DNA from: Neisseriaceae bacterium
Lineage (GTDB): Bacteria; Pseudomonadota; Gammaproteobacteria; Burkholderiales; UBA11063
Reading direction: 5' to 3'
NCBI GenBank assembly: GCA_003963245.1
Contig: RXJX01000011.1
Coordinates: 124,837-188,836 of the forward strand
Length of the DNA stretch: 64,000 nt
Part shown: positions 25,879 through 33,110 of the stretch, one piece after another
Layout: each line of letters begins with the position of its first letter
Numbering within the stretch: position 1 is the first letter of the stretch
Notes under the pieces: generated by a model
Told to the model about the DNA's origin: nothing
The model's input: only the letters and a program-made list of their open reading frames with translations
Databases searched by the model: none
Translations under genes and position numbers: made by a program

Positions 25879-26490
25879 TTAACTTCTAAAAAAATTATTA
25901 TACTCATAGCACATTATTGAAGTTGCAGCATTGATATAATAAGTATGAATATATTTGTAATTACCGCTATCCTCATGCACATGCCCGAATACTACTAGTT
26001 CTGGTTTTATTTCTTGAATCCTAGTCATCAGTAAGGGACAGCCAATATTTTGACCTATTTTTATTTTATCTAGTATTTCAAATGGTGGATTATGGCTAAT
26101 TATTATATCGCAGTCATTTGGTATTGATTCATATAATTTTTTGCGCTTTTCAAGAGACCACATAAATGCCCAACTATTGCGTTGTGAGCAAACTGGTGAA
26201 CCCCATATTTTTAGTTTGTCGATGACTATTGAGTTATTTTCAAGGTAATACACATTTTTTGGGATTTTTATTTTTTTGCGATTGCGTTCAAATGCTAGAT
26301 CATGATTTCCAGCTACAAATATTTTGTATTTGTATGGAAGTGAAGAGTACCATATCAAAAAATCATGTATTTCTTCTAGGGTACCATTAACTGAAATATC
26401 GCCAGCATGAATAATCATATCACCATCTGGTAATTTGTCGGTTAAGCTATGATGCTGATTGTGTGTGTCAGATATACAAATTATTTTCAT
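25879..26490 (-). CDS. Calcineurin-like metallophosphoesterase
   Basis: This 203-residue protein has all metallophosphoesterase blocks: ISDTHNQH (D-x-H) at residue 6, HAGDISVNG (G-D), VAGNHD (GNHD), ISHNPP (the later histidine) and FGHVHED (GHxH). The fold is that of the small YfcE/cytoplasmic phosphodiesterase type; substrate specificity is unknown. It is the first gene of a reverse-strand trio with the 7-helix membrane protein and GspG-like lipoprotein. Just upstream of its ATG lie four tandem 11-base repeats that may control the operon. A phosphodiesterase next to a membrane protein could indicate signalling or defence. Confidence 0.87.
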   Translation of the reverse strand: MKIICISDTHNQHHSLTDKLPDGDMIIHAGDISVNGTLEEIHDFLIWYSSLPYKYKIFVAGNHDLAFERNRKKIKIPKNVYYLENNSIVIDKLKIWGSPVCSQRNSWAFMWSLEKRKKLYESIPNDCDIIISHNPPFEILDKIKIGQNIGCPLLMTRIQEIKPELVVFGHVHEDSGNYKYIHTYYINAATSIMCYEYNNFFRS

Positions 26491-26495
26491 TATAT

Positions 26496-26539
26496 TACAG
26501 TTATAATGCAGTTATATTACAATTAAAATACAGTTAAAA
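26496..26539. repeat. Four tandem 11-base repeats (TACAGTTA-type)
   Basis: The units are TACAGTTATAA, TGCAGTTATAT, TACAATTAAAA and TACAGTTAAAA, end to end, starting 5 bases upstream of the metallophosphoesterase ATG. The 11-base period keeps each copy on the same face of the helix. The same TACAGTTA core occurs upstream of parA (31033-31087). Such arrays are typical operators or centromeres for ribbon-helix-helix proteins, and the element encodes one at 31718. Confidence 0.7.
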
Positions 26540-26552
26540 TTCAAGAATGTGC

Positions 26553-27179
26553 TTATTTAACTGATAGTGCGAACTCTAATAGCCGTGAATAGTTTCGGCT
26601 ATCTGCTAATCTCAATGCTTCGATATAAGCTTTTCTACTTTCAGTTGGATTAATAAGGTTGCCATTTGTATTTCCCCATGTGAAATAGGTTCCACCTAAT
26701 GAACGTCTTAATTCATCACAGATTATCCGAGAAAAACGACCATTACCATTTGGGAATGGATGAATCCAAACTAATTCATGATGAAGTCTGATACATATTT
26801 CGTCAATTGGATATGTTTTGTTTTCAACCCAGTATTTGACGTTATCAAGGACGTTTTTTATCCTGATTTGAATTAGTTCAGTTGGAGTATTACCGATATT
26901 GACCATTCGTTTTCTTAATTGTCCTGCCCATGTCCAAGTTTTGTTAAACATGTATTTATGTAATTCAAAAACAAATCCAATAGTCAGTATTTCATCATAA
27001 ATGAAGTTCTTTTTTCTAAGCCAAGTAATAGCTTTGGTAATATTAGTTTTCTCAAATTCATCAAGATCACCACGTTTGGTAATATAGTCAGGGATTAAGC
27101 CTTCCAAATCGTCATTGCTTAGTTTCGTTGCACCTAGAGGTAAATTATCATTAATCGGTAGGTTTATTTGTTCATTCAT
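26553..27179 (-). CDS. Mobile mystery protein B, Fic-domain protein
   Basis: The 208-residue protein carries the full Fic active motif HPFPNGNGRFSR at residues 140-151 (HxFxxGNGRxxR), with the catalytic histidine 140. The surrounding sequence (GLIPDYITKRGDLDEFEKTNI, WTWAGQLRK) matches mobile mystery protein B, a family defined by co-occurrence with a partner Xre regulator on mobile elements. Fic proteins usually AMPylate target proteins. It overlaps the upstream mobile mystery A gene by four bases (ATGA), so the pair is translationally coupled like a toxin-antitoxin module. The element may use it for maintenance. Confidence 0.88.
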   Translation of the reverse strand: MNEQINLPINDNLPLGATKLSNDDLEGLIPDYITKRGDLDEFEKTNITKAITWLRKKNFIYDEILTIGFVFELHKYMFNKTWTWAGQLRKRMVNIGNTPTELIQIRIKNVLDNVKYWVENKTYPIDEICIRLHHELVWIHPFPNGNGRFSRIICDELRRSLGGTYFTWGNTNGNLINPTESRKAYIEALRLADSRNYSRLLEFALSVK

Positions 27180-27643
27180 AGCTTATCCCAAAAATCTACT
27201 GGCCATGTTCTTAAATATTCATCTTTAGTTTTCTCAATTTCTTGCTCTTGGTATTTTGTTGACGTAGCTTGATTTTCTAAGTTCATTTGAAGTTCTGCAT
27301 AATCATTAAGCGCTTTTGCGTTCTTGTATGCTTGATTTTCACGCATTTTTGCTAATGATTGTTCTCTAGGTATTAGATAATATACAACATCGCATTCAAG
27401 CCCATCGGCAACCTTCTCCAGTGTATTTAATGTAATGGTCCCATCAACTTCACCTCGTTCAATCAAAGCTATACGCGACTGAGCAAGTCCCACTCTCTCA
27501 CCAAGTGCTCGTGCGCTCATAGCCAAAGTTGTTCGAATTAGTTTAATCCATCCCGTTCTAGGGCGTTTATGGTTTACCAATGGTTTTAATTCATTAATTA
27601 ATTCATCAACTTGTTTAAGTTTTAAATCTTTATTCCAACTCAT
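27176..27643 (-). CDS. Mobile mystery protein A, Xre-type regulator
   Basis: The 155-residue protein has a helix-turn-helix domain: RTGWIKLIRTTLAMSARALGERVGLAQSRIALIERGEVDG in shorter form WIKLIRTTLAMSARALGERV, followed by SRIALIERGE and TLNTLEKVADGLECDVVY. This is the mobile mystery protein A family. The ATG at 27643 is chosen over a GTG at 27652 because AGGTG lies just upstream of it. Partner of the Fic gene, it probably represses the pair by binding the 15-base inverted repeat upstream. The C-terminal 50 residues are acidic and helical and may contact the Fic partner. Confidence 0.85.
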   Translation of the reverse strand: MSWNKDLKLKQVDELINELKPLVNHKRPRTGWIKLIRTTLAMSARALGERVGLAQSRIALIERGEVDGTITLNTLEKVADGLECDVVYYLIPREQSLAKMRENQAYKNAKALNDYAELQMNLENQATSTKYQEQEIEKTKDEYLRTWPVDFWDKL

Positions 27644-27655
27644 GGTAGTCACCTA

Positions 27656-27743
27656 TTTATAATAAATATACAATAAAATATTAAAGCAATTATATCATAT
27701 ATAATATAAATATTAAATAAAAATATATTATATTTATTATAAA
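27656..27743. promoter_or_regulatory. 15-base inverted repeat upstream of mobile mystery A
   Basis: TTTATAATAAATATA at 27656-27670 is repeated as its exact reverse complement at 27729-27743. The left copy lies right in front of the ribosome site of the regulator. Although the area is AT-rich, a perfect 15-base match over this distance is more than expected by chance. It is a likely operator for the Xre protein. Confidence 0.5.
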
Positions 27744-27789
27744 CGAATGATTATCTCAATTATAATTCCTATATTAAATTCATTCAGCG

Positions 27790-27996
27790 TTATAGATTTA
27801 ACTCTTCAACAAGGCTAATATTTTTATTGGCACTATCCGATGACTTATCATATTTGCGTAGTTTGTATCCAAATTCAGTTTTATCAAATACTATCATATC
27901 GCCAATGTTAATTTGTTGTTGATCTAAGATAATATTTGGAATTGGTATTTGTATCTCACCATTTATCTCAGTTGCTTTTACTTTAATTACTGTCAT
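27790..27996 (-). CDS. AbrB/MazE-like small DNA-binding protein
   Basis: The 68-residue protein starts VIKVKATEINGEIQIPIPN and continues LDQQQINIGDMIVFDKTE, a pattern like the swapped-hairpin AbrB/MazE fold (I-P-...-L-...-G-D-x-V). The assignment rests on this pattern only. The ATG at 27996 lies two bases after the relaxase stop; a start at 28014 overlapping the relaxase is possible. With no toxin partner alongside, it may be an orphan antitoxin-type regulator of the transfer operon. Confidence 0.5.
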   Translation of the reverse strand: MTVIKVKATEINGEIQIPIPNIILDQQQINIGDMIVFDKTEFGYKLRKYDKSSDSANKNISLVEELNL

Positions 27997-27998
27997 GT

Positions 27999-29321
27999 TT
28001 AACTGTGCTCCCATGATGAGGTTTCAGTTTCTTGCTGATTTATATATTGTGGTGGTTGAGTAATATTTTCATCAACTGCACTTTGAATTATATTTGTATC
28101 AATTTTATTGTAAGAAATCTCATGAATAGACATACGCGCTTCAATTAATCTCTTATTCAATGTTGGATCAGCTAACACAATATTTTTATATTTTTCATTT
28201 GCAGCAATTGTTTTAATTACGTCATTTAAAAAATTTTCATCTCCATTTATTTTTAAATAATTTCCAAATTGATGAATAGCAATGTCCAACGTGAATTTAA
28301 TATCTCGTTCATTTGAATTTTCAACGTTGATATGGCTGTCATAAACTTTTACATTGCCATTTTTAGACTGATAGTACTTTTCTTCACCATTATTTGTGCG
28401 CTTCAAGAAGTCTCCATATTCAAGTGCGATACTAAAAAGTGCATTAGAATAAGCTTTTGGTGTTTTTCCATAAATTGAATTTTGTTTTTTACGTCTACGA
28501 ATTTGTTCAAGTTCTTTTTGTATTTTAGCTAGTTCAGCGCCATCATCAAAAACTTGTGATTCTAATAAAGTGATTTCCTGATTAGCTGAATTTATTTTTT
28601 TATTAATACTGGTAACTTTAGTTTTAGCTTGCTTACGCTCTAATTCAGTGATTGCTTTACCTTTGTGCACAGTTGGTATTCTATCGATGCCTTGATCTTT
28701 CAACGATAAATGGCTAACTACTTCATTGATATTTGCTTGTTGGAGGTGTTTATTTATTAAATCTGAAATAGTCGCTCTCATTTCAGTAATTTGAATTTCG
28801 CTACGAGGTAGTTTTAATTTATCTAATTTAGTATTGCTTAATTCAATTGATGATTTTTCACCGAGATTGCCATTTTTATCAATTATTCTTGTTGTGGTAA
28901 GAATATGTACATGATGATTTCTTTGATCTCCAGATTTACTAGGTGTATGAATTGAGTATTCACATGCCACATGATATTTATTAGCAATTGTACTGGATAT
29001 TTCTTTTGCGAGTACTTGCCGTTGTGTATCTGATAACTCATGTGGCAATGAAATTTCCCACTCTCTTCCAACTCTAGCATCTTTGCGATTTTCTGCTTGT
29101 TCAGCCTTATTCCAGAGAACCTCACTGGTTAAATCTGGAAGTTTGATATTATTTGGCAATACTATTTCGCCACCAATAATGCCTTTTTTCTTTGTATAGT
29201 CAAAAGACAGTCCTGTTCGTTCATCATATATTTTATTTCCATTAATGTATGCAGATTTAGCGGTTGCACTATGTCCGCTATTTCTGCTAATTGGTTTTGA
29301 TGTTGCATGATAAATTGCCAT
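27999..29321 (-). CDS. mobA: MobA/MobL-family (MobQ) relaxase
   Basis: The 440-residue protein nicks the origin of transfer and pilots the strand into the recipient. The N-terminal relaxase domain has the start AIYHATSKPISRNSG, a tyrosine at residue 25 (AKSAYINGNK) matching the catalytic Tyr25 described for RSF1010/R1162 MobA, the EWEISLPHEL block and the metal-binding HHVHIL at residues 136-141. A coiled-coil middle (residues 225-290) follows, and the C-terminal 140 residues are of unknown fold without the primase domain of RSF1010 MobA. It reads away from the oriT candidate at 29355-29387, the standard MobQ layout. Confidence 0.92.
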   Translation of the reverse strand: MAIYHATSKPISRNSGHSATAKSAYINGNKIYDERTGLSFDYTKKKGIIGGEIVLPNNIKLPDLTSEVLWNKAEQAENRKDARVGREWEISLPHELSDTQRQVLAKEISSTIANKYHVACEYSIHTPSKSGDQRNHHVHILTTTRIIDKNGNLGEKSSIELSNTKLDKLKLPRSEIQITEMRATISDLINKHLQQANINEVVSHLSLKDQGIDRIPTVHKGKAITELERKQAKTKVTSINKKINSANQEITLLESQVFDDGAELAKIQKELEQIRRRKKQNSIYGKTPKAYSNALFSIALEYGDFLKRTNNGEEKYYQSKNGNVKVYDSHINVENSNERDIKFTLDIAIHQFGNYLKINGDENFLNDVIKTIAANEKYKNIVLADPTLNKRLIEARMSIHEISYNKIDTNIIQSAVDENITQPPQYINQQETETSSWEHS

Positions 29322-29354
29322 GGCGATTTCTTCATTTAAAAATTTTTAAGCGCT

Positions 29355-29387
29355 GACTTGTTTACAAGTCGTAAGTGCGTTCTTCCC
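29355..29387. other. Putative origin of transfer (oriT), MobQ type
   Basis: An inverted repeat, GACTTG-TTTA-CAAGTC at 29355-29370, is followed directly by GTAAGTGCGTTCTTCCC at 29371-29387. The RSF1010/R1162 oriT has the same order: an inverted repeat followed by TAAGTGCGCCCT with nicking after the GCG region (recalled from the literature). Eight bases of the nic core (TAAGTGCG) match. It lies 34 bases upstream of the relaxase gene, where MobQ oriT sites are found. Experimental nicking would settle it. Confidence 0.72.
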
Positions 29388-29441
29388 AGAAAATCTGGTC
29401 AGAAGACTAGTTGGTATCTTAGCATATGATTATTAATATTA

Positions 29442-29461
29442 TCCCTCCGTTTGCGGAGGGA
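29442..29461. repeat. Perfect hairpin between divergent transfer genes
   Basis: TCCCTCCG and CGGAGGGA flank TTTG. It is unusually GC-rich for this DNA. It lies between the oriT candidate and the divergent accessory gene at 29515, upstream of both genes, so a terminator role is unlikely. It may belong to oriT or bind a transfer protein. Confidence 0.6.
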
Positions 29462-29514
29462 TTTGAGTATTTGAAATATGTATAATTTTTACTTCTTACA
29501 TTATGGAGTAAATT

Positions 29515-29880
29515 ATGGATAACAAACAAATAATCAGCACAGAAGATAAATTAGCAGAACGAGCTAGAGCTCTGGAGCTTAAACTAAGTCAAACTAAAAA
29601 CCGATTGCAGCAGATAAAAGCAAAACATTCTGCCGAAGCCAAAAAGCGACGAGATAGGGCGCTATATAATTTGGCAGGTATATTTGCAATGGTTAATCAA
29701 GACCGATTTTTAACTACTGCAGAAAATCCAACTATATATCGTTTGATTCTTGGTGCTGCATTGTTACTTGATGAACTACTCTCGTCAACTGATGAGAATT
29801 CAAAAATTGAATTAGCCAAACTAGAACATAAGGCAAAGATTTTTTTAAACAACAAAAGTAATAACTTAATACAGGAGTGA
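29515..29880 (+). CDS. Mobilization accessory protein, TraD/MobC-like
   Basis: The 121-residue protein starts with a coiled coil rich in Arg, Lys and Gln (LAERARALELKLSQTKNRLQ, IKAKHSAEAKKRRDRALYNLAG). Small accessory proteins of this kind, called TraD or MobC, lie divergent from MobA/MobL relaxases and help expose oriT. Position on the other side of the hairpin region from the relaxase supports this. The C-terminal half is helical and acidic. Sequence similarity is too general for a firm family call. ATTATGGAG precedes the ATG. Confidence 0.6.
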   Translation: MDNKQIISTEDKLAERARALELKLSQTKNRLQQIKAKHSAEAKKRRDRALYNLAGIFAMVNQDRFLTTAENPTIYRLILGAALLLDELLSSTDENSKIELAKLEHKAKIFLNNKSNNLIQE

Positions 29881-29886
29881 TAAATT

Positions 29887-30483
29887 ATGAGTAAAAATAA
29901 TCTACATGAATTGATCCAAAATATAGCTAATGAATCTACGCAAGAGATAATTAATACTCTTCAAGTTGATATTTCAGATAATGTGATGCAACTCAATGAA
30001 AGGCAAACTTTAACAATTGATAAATTGCTTAATGATTCTCTTACTCAGTTATCAGAAAAAATTACAGAGCAAACCAGAGAAATAGTGATTAGAGCAATTC
30101 CAGATATAAAACCGCAATTGTCAAATAATAATAACGATATGGCTAAGATATTTGTAGAAGTTTCTAAGGTGCTACAAAAATCAGCCAAAGAAATGCAAGA
30201 ACAAAGTAGCTATATGAACAATATGTCTCATGAAATAAGCTACTCCATTTCAAGATTAAAAAAAGTCTTTAGCTTTAAAAGTATTTTTATTAATTCAATT
30301 GTTACTTGTTTCATTGCTGGAGTAGCAACTTATTTCGTTAGTTCTTATGTTATGAATAACATAACTAAGATTCAACAGTATCAACAGGAACATGATGCAA
30401 TTCAAAATTTGAAAATAATAAAAAACAGCCTTGATGCTAATGGTAAACAATGTTGGAAACAAATTTTTGGAACCTATCCATGA
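29887..30483 (+). CDS. Membrane-anchored coiled-coil protein in mobilization operon
   Basis: The family is unknown. The 198-residue protein has a long coiled coil (residues 1-125, Gln/Glu/Asn-rich) and a single membrane helix near residue 140-160 (IFINSIVTCFIAGVATYFVSSYVM, quoted in part as IVTCFIAGVATYF), followed by a short periplasmic or cytoplasmic tail. MobQ operons often include a membrane-associated protein (MobB of RSF1010) that links the relaxosome to the coupling protein; a similar function is possible but not shown. Its stop overlaps the next gene by ATGA. Confidence 0.6.
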   Translation: MSKNNLHELIQNIANESTQEIINTLQVDISDNVMQLNERQTLTIDKLLNDSLTQLSEKITEQTREIVIRAIPDIKPQLSNNNNDMAKIFVEVSKVLQKSAKEMQEQSSYMNNMSHEISYSISRLKKVFSFKSIFINSIVTCFIAGVATYFVSSYVMNNITKIQQYQQEHDAIQNLKIIKNSLDANGKQCWKQIFGTYP

Positions 30484-30698
30484 TTCAAATTCACAGCATT
30501 AACCGTAACTTACTATCAAAATTTCCTAAGTTTAAAAAAGATTTTATTACTTTAATCAATGATGAAATAAATAAATTTCGTTTTAGAGTAGGTTTAACTG
30601 AGCTATCTGATAAGCGATTAATCAACTGTGTTCCAATGTGGGGGAAATATGGTTGTTATCTTAAACGTAAAAGTGTTACGACGAAATGGATTAATTAA
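30480..30698 (+). CDS. Small basic hypothetical protein
   Basis: No family is recognised. The 72-residue basic protein (IQIHSINRNLLSKFPKFKKDF ... CVPMWGKYGCYLKRKS) starts at the ATG that overlaps the previous stop (ATGA), a strong sign of coupled translation. An earlier in-frame start (30450) would fall inside the upstream gene and is disfavoured. Its basic charge would suit nucleic-acid binding. It ends directly against the next gene (TAAATG). Confidence 0.6.
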   Translation: MIQIHSINRNLLSKFPKFKKDFITLINDEINKFRFRVGLTELSDKRLINCVPMWGKYGCYLKRKSVTTKWIN

Positions 30699-31022
30699 AT
30701 GAAAATAATATTGTATCAAAGTGATTACAATGGTGAACAACGAGCTATTTTAACGAAATGCCGAAATATGAAATTTGATGCTTCAAGGTTAACACCTTAT
30801 ATTGATTGTTTTAAAATGCGTTTAGCTTATTTGGCATATAAAAATGGTGATGATATTACTCGATACTTAAAAGATTTTAACCATGATCAACTACATGAAA
30901 TTCGTTTAGGCATGATGATGAAAGTTGATGTTAGCCAATATGCAGATACTAAGTTATTGGCTGAGGACATGTATTTAAAGCGAATTTCTTTGGAAGATAA
31001 AGAAATATTAAACAAGGCTTGA
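30699..31022 (+). CDS. Hypothetical protein in mobilization operon
   Basis: No family is recognised. The 107-residue soluble protein has a helical middle (IDCFKMRLAYLAYKNGDDITRYLKDF, quoted in part as CFKMRLAYLAYKNGDD) and starts at the base after the preceding stop, so it belongs to the same transcript as the two genes upstream. The next 73 bases, before parA, hold the TACAGTTA-type palindromes, which end this operon's coding part. Confidence 0.6.
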   Translation: MKIILYQSDYNGEQRAILTKCRNMKFDASRLTPYIDCFKMRLAYLAYKNGDDITRYLKDFNHDQLHEIRLGMMMKVDVSQYADTKLLAEDMYLKRISLEDKEILNKA

Positions 31023-31032
31023 AAATATAAAT

Positions 31033-31087
31033 TACAGTTATTTTAATTGCATTATGCAATTATTATAGCTGTAATTTAACTGTAAAG
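31033..31087. promoter_or_regulatory. parA operator or centromere region with TACAGTTA half-sites
   Basis: AAATTACAG and CTGTAATTT form an outer 9-base inverted repeat, nested around the palindrome AATTGCA-TTA-TGCAATT at 31045-31061. Read in 11-base steps from 31033 the half-sites recur in both orientations (TACAGTTATTT; TGCAATTATTA; reverse TTACAGTTA at the end). The same core makes the four tandem repeats at 26496-26539. It ends 8 bases before parA, fitting autoregulation by the ParA/ribbon-helix-helix pair. Confidence 0.6.
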
Positions 31088-31095
31088 GGTAAACA

Positions 31096-31725
31096 ATGAC
31101 ACCAAAAATAATCGCTATTGCCCATCAAAAAGGTGGGGTAGGGAAAACAACTATTGCTGCAAACTTAGCTGTTGAGTTAGATAAGATTTGCAACCTCCAA
31201 ATAATAGATCTTGACATGCAGAAAAGCTTAAGCTACTTTAATCAATTACGAATAAGTAACGGATTTAACGCTTTGAATATGTTGTCTGTAAATAATCCAA
31301 ACGATTTGAAATCCGTCATTAATAATAATCAAAATACATTGCTTATTGATGTAGGTGGATTTGATTCTGATATCAATAGAATTGCTATTCTCGGAGCAGA
31401 TGTAATATATACTCCAGTTAGTGATTCTGGAGTGGAAATAGTTGGGTTACTTGCTTTTAGAAACATTCTGCGCGAGATGCGTCAACATAGACCAGGATTA
31501 CATGCTAATGTACTATTGAATAGAATACATCCGAATGCCAATAACTATATGGGTGCTTTTAGTGCATTTGTAGATAAAACACCAGAGTTTTTATTATGTA
31601 ATTCAGTTCTACGAGAGAGAGCAGACTACAAACGATCTTTTGACAGAGGTTTATCAGTTGTGGAAACAAATTGCAAAGCCTCTAAAGAAATAAATGATTT
31701 AGTACAGGAGATAATAAATGCCTAA
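31096..31725 (+). CDS. parA: ParA-type partition ATPase
   Basis: The 209-residue protein is a small ParA (type Ib length) with the deviant Walker A KGGVGKTT at residues 12-19, LQIIDLDMQKSL as A', and LLIDVGG as Walker B. It lacks the N-terminal helix-turn-helix of large ParA proteins, so an operator-binding role would fall to its partner. It should segregate the circular excised form, or any plasmid phase, of the element. The partner gene at 31718 overlaps its end by eight bases. AAAGGGT precedes the start. Confidence 0.9.
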   Translation: MTPKIIAIAHQKGGVGKTTIAANLAVELDKICNLQIIDLDMQKSLSYFNQLRISNGFNALNMLSVNNPNDLKSVINNNQNTLLIDVGGFDSDINRIAILGADVIYTPVSDSGVEIVGLLAFRNILREMRQHRPGLHANVLLNRIHPNANNYMGAFSAFVDKTPEFLLCNSVLRERADYKRSFDRGLSVVETNCKASKEINDLVQEIINA

Positions 31726-31939
31726 AATAAATGAGGAGATTTTTGATGCAGTAGCCAATAATGCTACACTAAAAGATAGTCGAAACCAATTATCTGAAGA
31801 TAATGAAATTCAACGTTATGTCATGGTTTATGATATACCAAAGGCTTGGCTAAGAGCGTTGAGAGCCAATAGAATTACCGCTAGTTCATATTTAAAACAA
31901 GCATTCAGAGAAAAATTACAAAGAGATAAAATACTTTAG
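31718..31939 (+). CDS. Small ribbon-helix-helix partner of ParA
   Basis: The 73-residue protein looks like a ribbon-helix-helix factor: beta strand RYVMVYDIP, helix AWLRALRANR, turn ITAS, helix SYLKQAFREKLQRD. The first 40 residues are acidic and flexible, a part that could stimulate ParA. Gene overlap with parA and the direct-repeat arrays (26496-26539, 31033-31087) fit a ParB/ParG-like centromere-binding role. A second, broken copy of this gene lies at about 32930-33110. Sequence is short, so the family is inferred from pattern and position. Confidence 0.65.
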   Translation: MPKINEEIFDAVANNATLKDSRNQLSEDNEIQRYVMVYDIPKAWLRALRANRITASSYLKQAFREKLQRDKIL

Positions 31940-31940
31940 T

Positions 31941-32606
31941 ATGACAAGATATTCAAAAAAATTAATAAGGTTAAAACAAACTTACGGTAATTTGTGTGTG
32001 TACTGTAAAGTTAACGACTCAAATACAGTGGATCACATTATTCCTGCTACTCGAAGTGGTAGTAATAATCTTGAAAATTTGCTCCCCGCATGCAAGAAAT
32101 GTAATGTAAAAAAGGGCATAATATCCATTTATGATTATTGTACTAAGTCAACCTTAGCTGAAATAGACAATAATAGAAACAGAAAAGGATATTGTCAAAT
32201 ACTTGATTTTCTGTGCGAGGGTATGTTGCCAATTAAACGCAAATTAAATAATCCTGTCAAAAAGACTAGAGCTAAAGTTAGACTTAATACTTTAGTTAAA
32301 TTAGATAGGCTACAGTATAATGAAAATACTAGTAAATTGCTTGCAAGTTATATGGAATCAGAAATTTATTTAGAACATAACTCGAAAAGAATAATATCAC
32401 TAATATATTATGGCAACTATCAATGTGCATTAGATCGTATTGCAAAACACAAAAAATTTAATTGTGAGTTAACAATTATGAAGTACTGCTATAGTGAGTC
32501 TAACTTCAAAATAATTATTGAATTTCTTAAATTATTTTTTAAAAATAAATCAATGATTTTAAATAATGTTAGTTTAATTCCAAGCTTATTTAATTGTGAC
32601 GTGTAA
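31941..32606 (+). CDS. HNH endonuclease
   Basis: The 221-residue protein has an HNH domain in its first 60 residues: zinc pair C19 and C22 (CVYC), the catalytic DHIIPATRSG (His32), NLENLLPACKKCNVKKG with C51 and C54. The rest (residues 70-221) is helical, basic and unrecognised. It starts one base after the ParA partner gene ends, so it is probably in the same transcript. Mobile-element HNH nucleases can act in homing, packaging, restriction or defence; nothing here decides. Confidence 0.82.
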   Translation: MTRYSKKLIRLKQTYGNLCVYCKVNDSNTVDHIIPATRSGSNNLENLLPACKKCNVKKGIISIYDYCTKSTLAEIDNNRNRKGYCQILDFLCEGMLPIKRKLNNPVKKTRAKVRLNTLVKLDRLQYNENTSKLLASYMESEIYLEHNSKRIISLIYYGNYQCALDRIAKHKKFNCELTIMKYCYSESNFKIIIEFLKLFFKNKSMILNNVSLIPSLFNCDV

Positions 32607-32636
32607 GATAAAAATATTTTAAGTAGGAGCCATAAT

Positions 32637-32816
32637 ATGTCTAAAAATAAGAAATCAGTTAAAATTTGTAAACATTGTGATAATCAAATGGAAGCAATTT
32701 ACAAATTAGGTAGAAAACGCTGTTGTTATTTTTGCAAATTTGCTGCAGTTCTATCAATTATTAATGAGATGGACGTGATTCAAAAAAAATCAGGAAATAA
32801 CTCAAATAGTCATTAA
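32637..32816 (+). CDS. Tiny zinc-ribbon-like protein
   Basis: A 59-residue protein with two cysteine pairs: KICKHCDNQM near residue 11-14 and CCYFCKF near residue 29-33, spaced as in a zinc ribbon. It has a good ribosome site, TAGGAG, just before the ATG at 32637 and follows the HNH gene by 30 bases. The basic N terminus and zinc fold suggest nucleic-acid or protein binding. No family is known to me. Confidence 0.6.
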   Translation: MSKNKKSVKICKHCDNQMEAIYKLGRKRCCYFCKFAAVLSIINEMDVIQKKSGNNSNSH

Positions 32817-32929
32817 AATTTTGTGGAGTGAACCATTATGATTTTGAATAACAACGCTAATATAGAGTTATCTGACTATAATATTTTATTTATATGGTGT
32901 GGTTAAATACTTTTATATATTCTTTTTAA

Positions 32930-33110
32930 TGAAAAATCTCTTTAAGATATTTAATTATAATCTAATACAGGAAATAATAAATGCCTAAAGTAAATGAGTA
33001 AAATTTTGATTGCTTAAATAATACTACATTAAATAGATAGTCAAAATCATGCATCTGGAGATAACATAATTTAACTTTTTATCTTTGTTTATGAAGTACG
33101 AATGATTTGT
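32930..33110 (+). pseudogene. Decayed copy of the parA end and its partner gene
   Basis: ACAGGAAATAATAAATGCCTAAA at 32967-32989 (shorter core GAAATAATAAATGCC) repeats the junction at 31700-31730, ACAGGAGATAATAAATGCC. Going right, the sequence tracks the ribbon-helix-helix gene: AATACTACATTAAA versus AATGCTACACTAAA, then GATAGTC in both, then CATCTGGAGATAA versus TATCTGAAGATAA. The copy has an early stop and several frame changes, so it cannot encode the protein. The rest of the 466-base gap before the helicase gene holds nothing recognisable. Confidence 0.72.

Noticed and set aside
29442..29461. Hairpin TCCCTCCG-TTTG-CGGAGGGA as terminator
   Set aside because: It lies upstream of both divergent genes, where no transcript would need ending, and has no T run; kept instead as a possible oriT-related structure.
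32817..32929. Short open frame of 22 codons at 32838
   Set aside because: Very short, no ribosome site beyond AGTG, no neighbour coupling.
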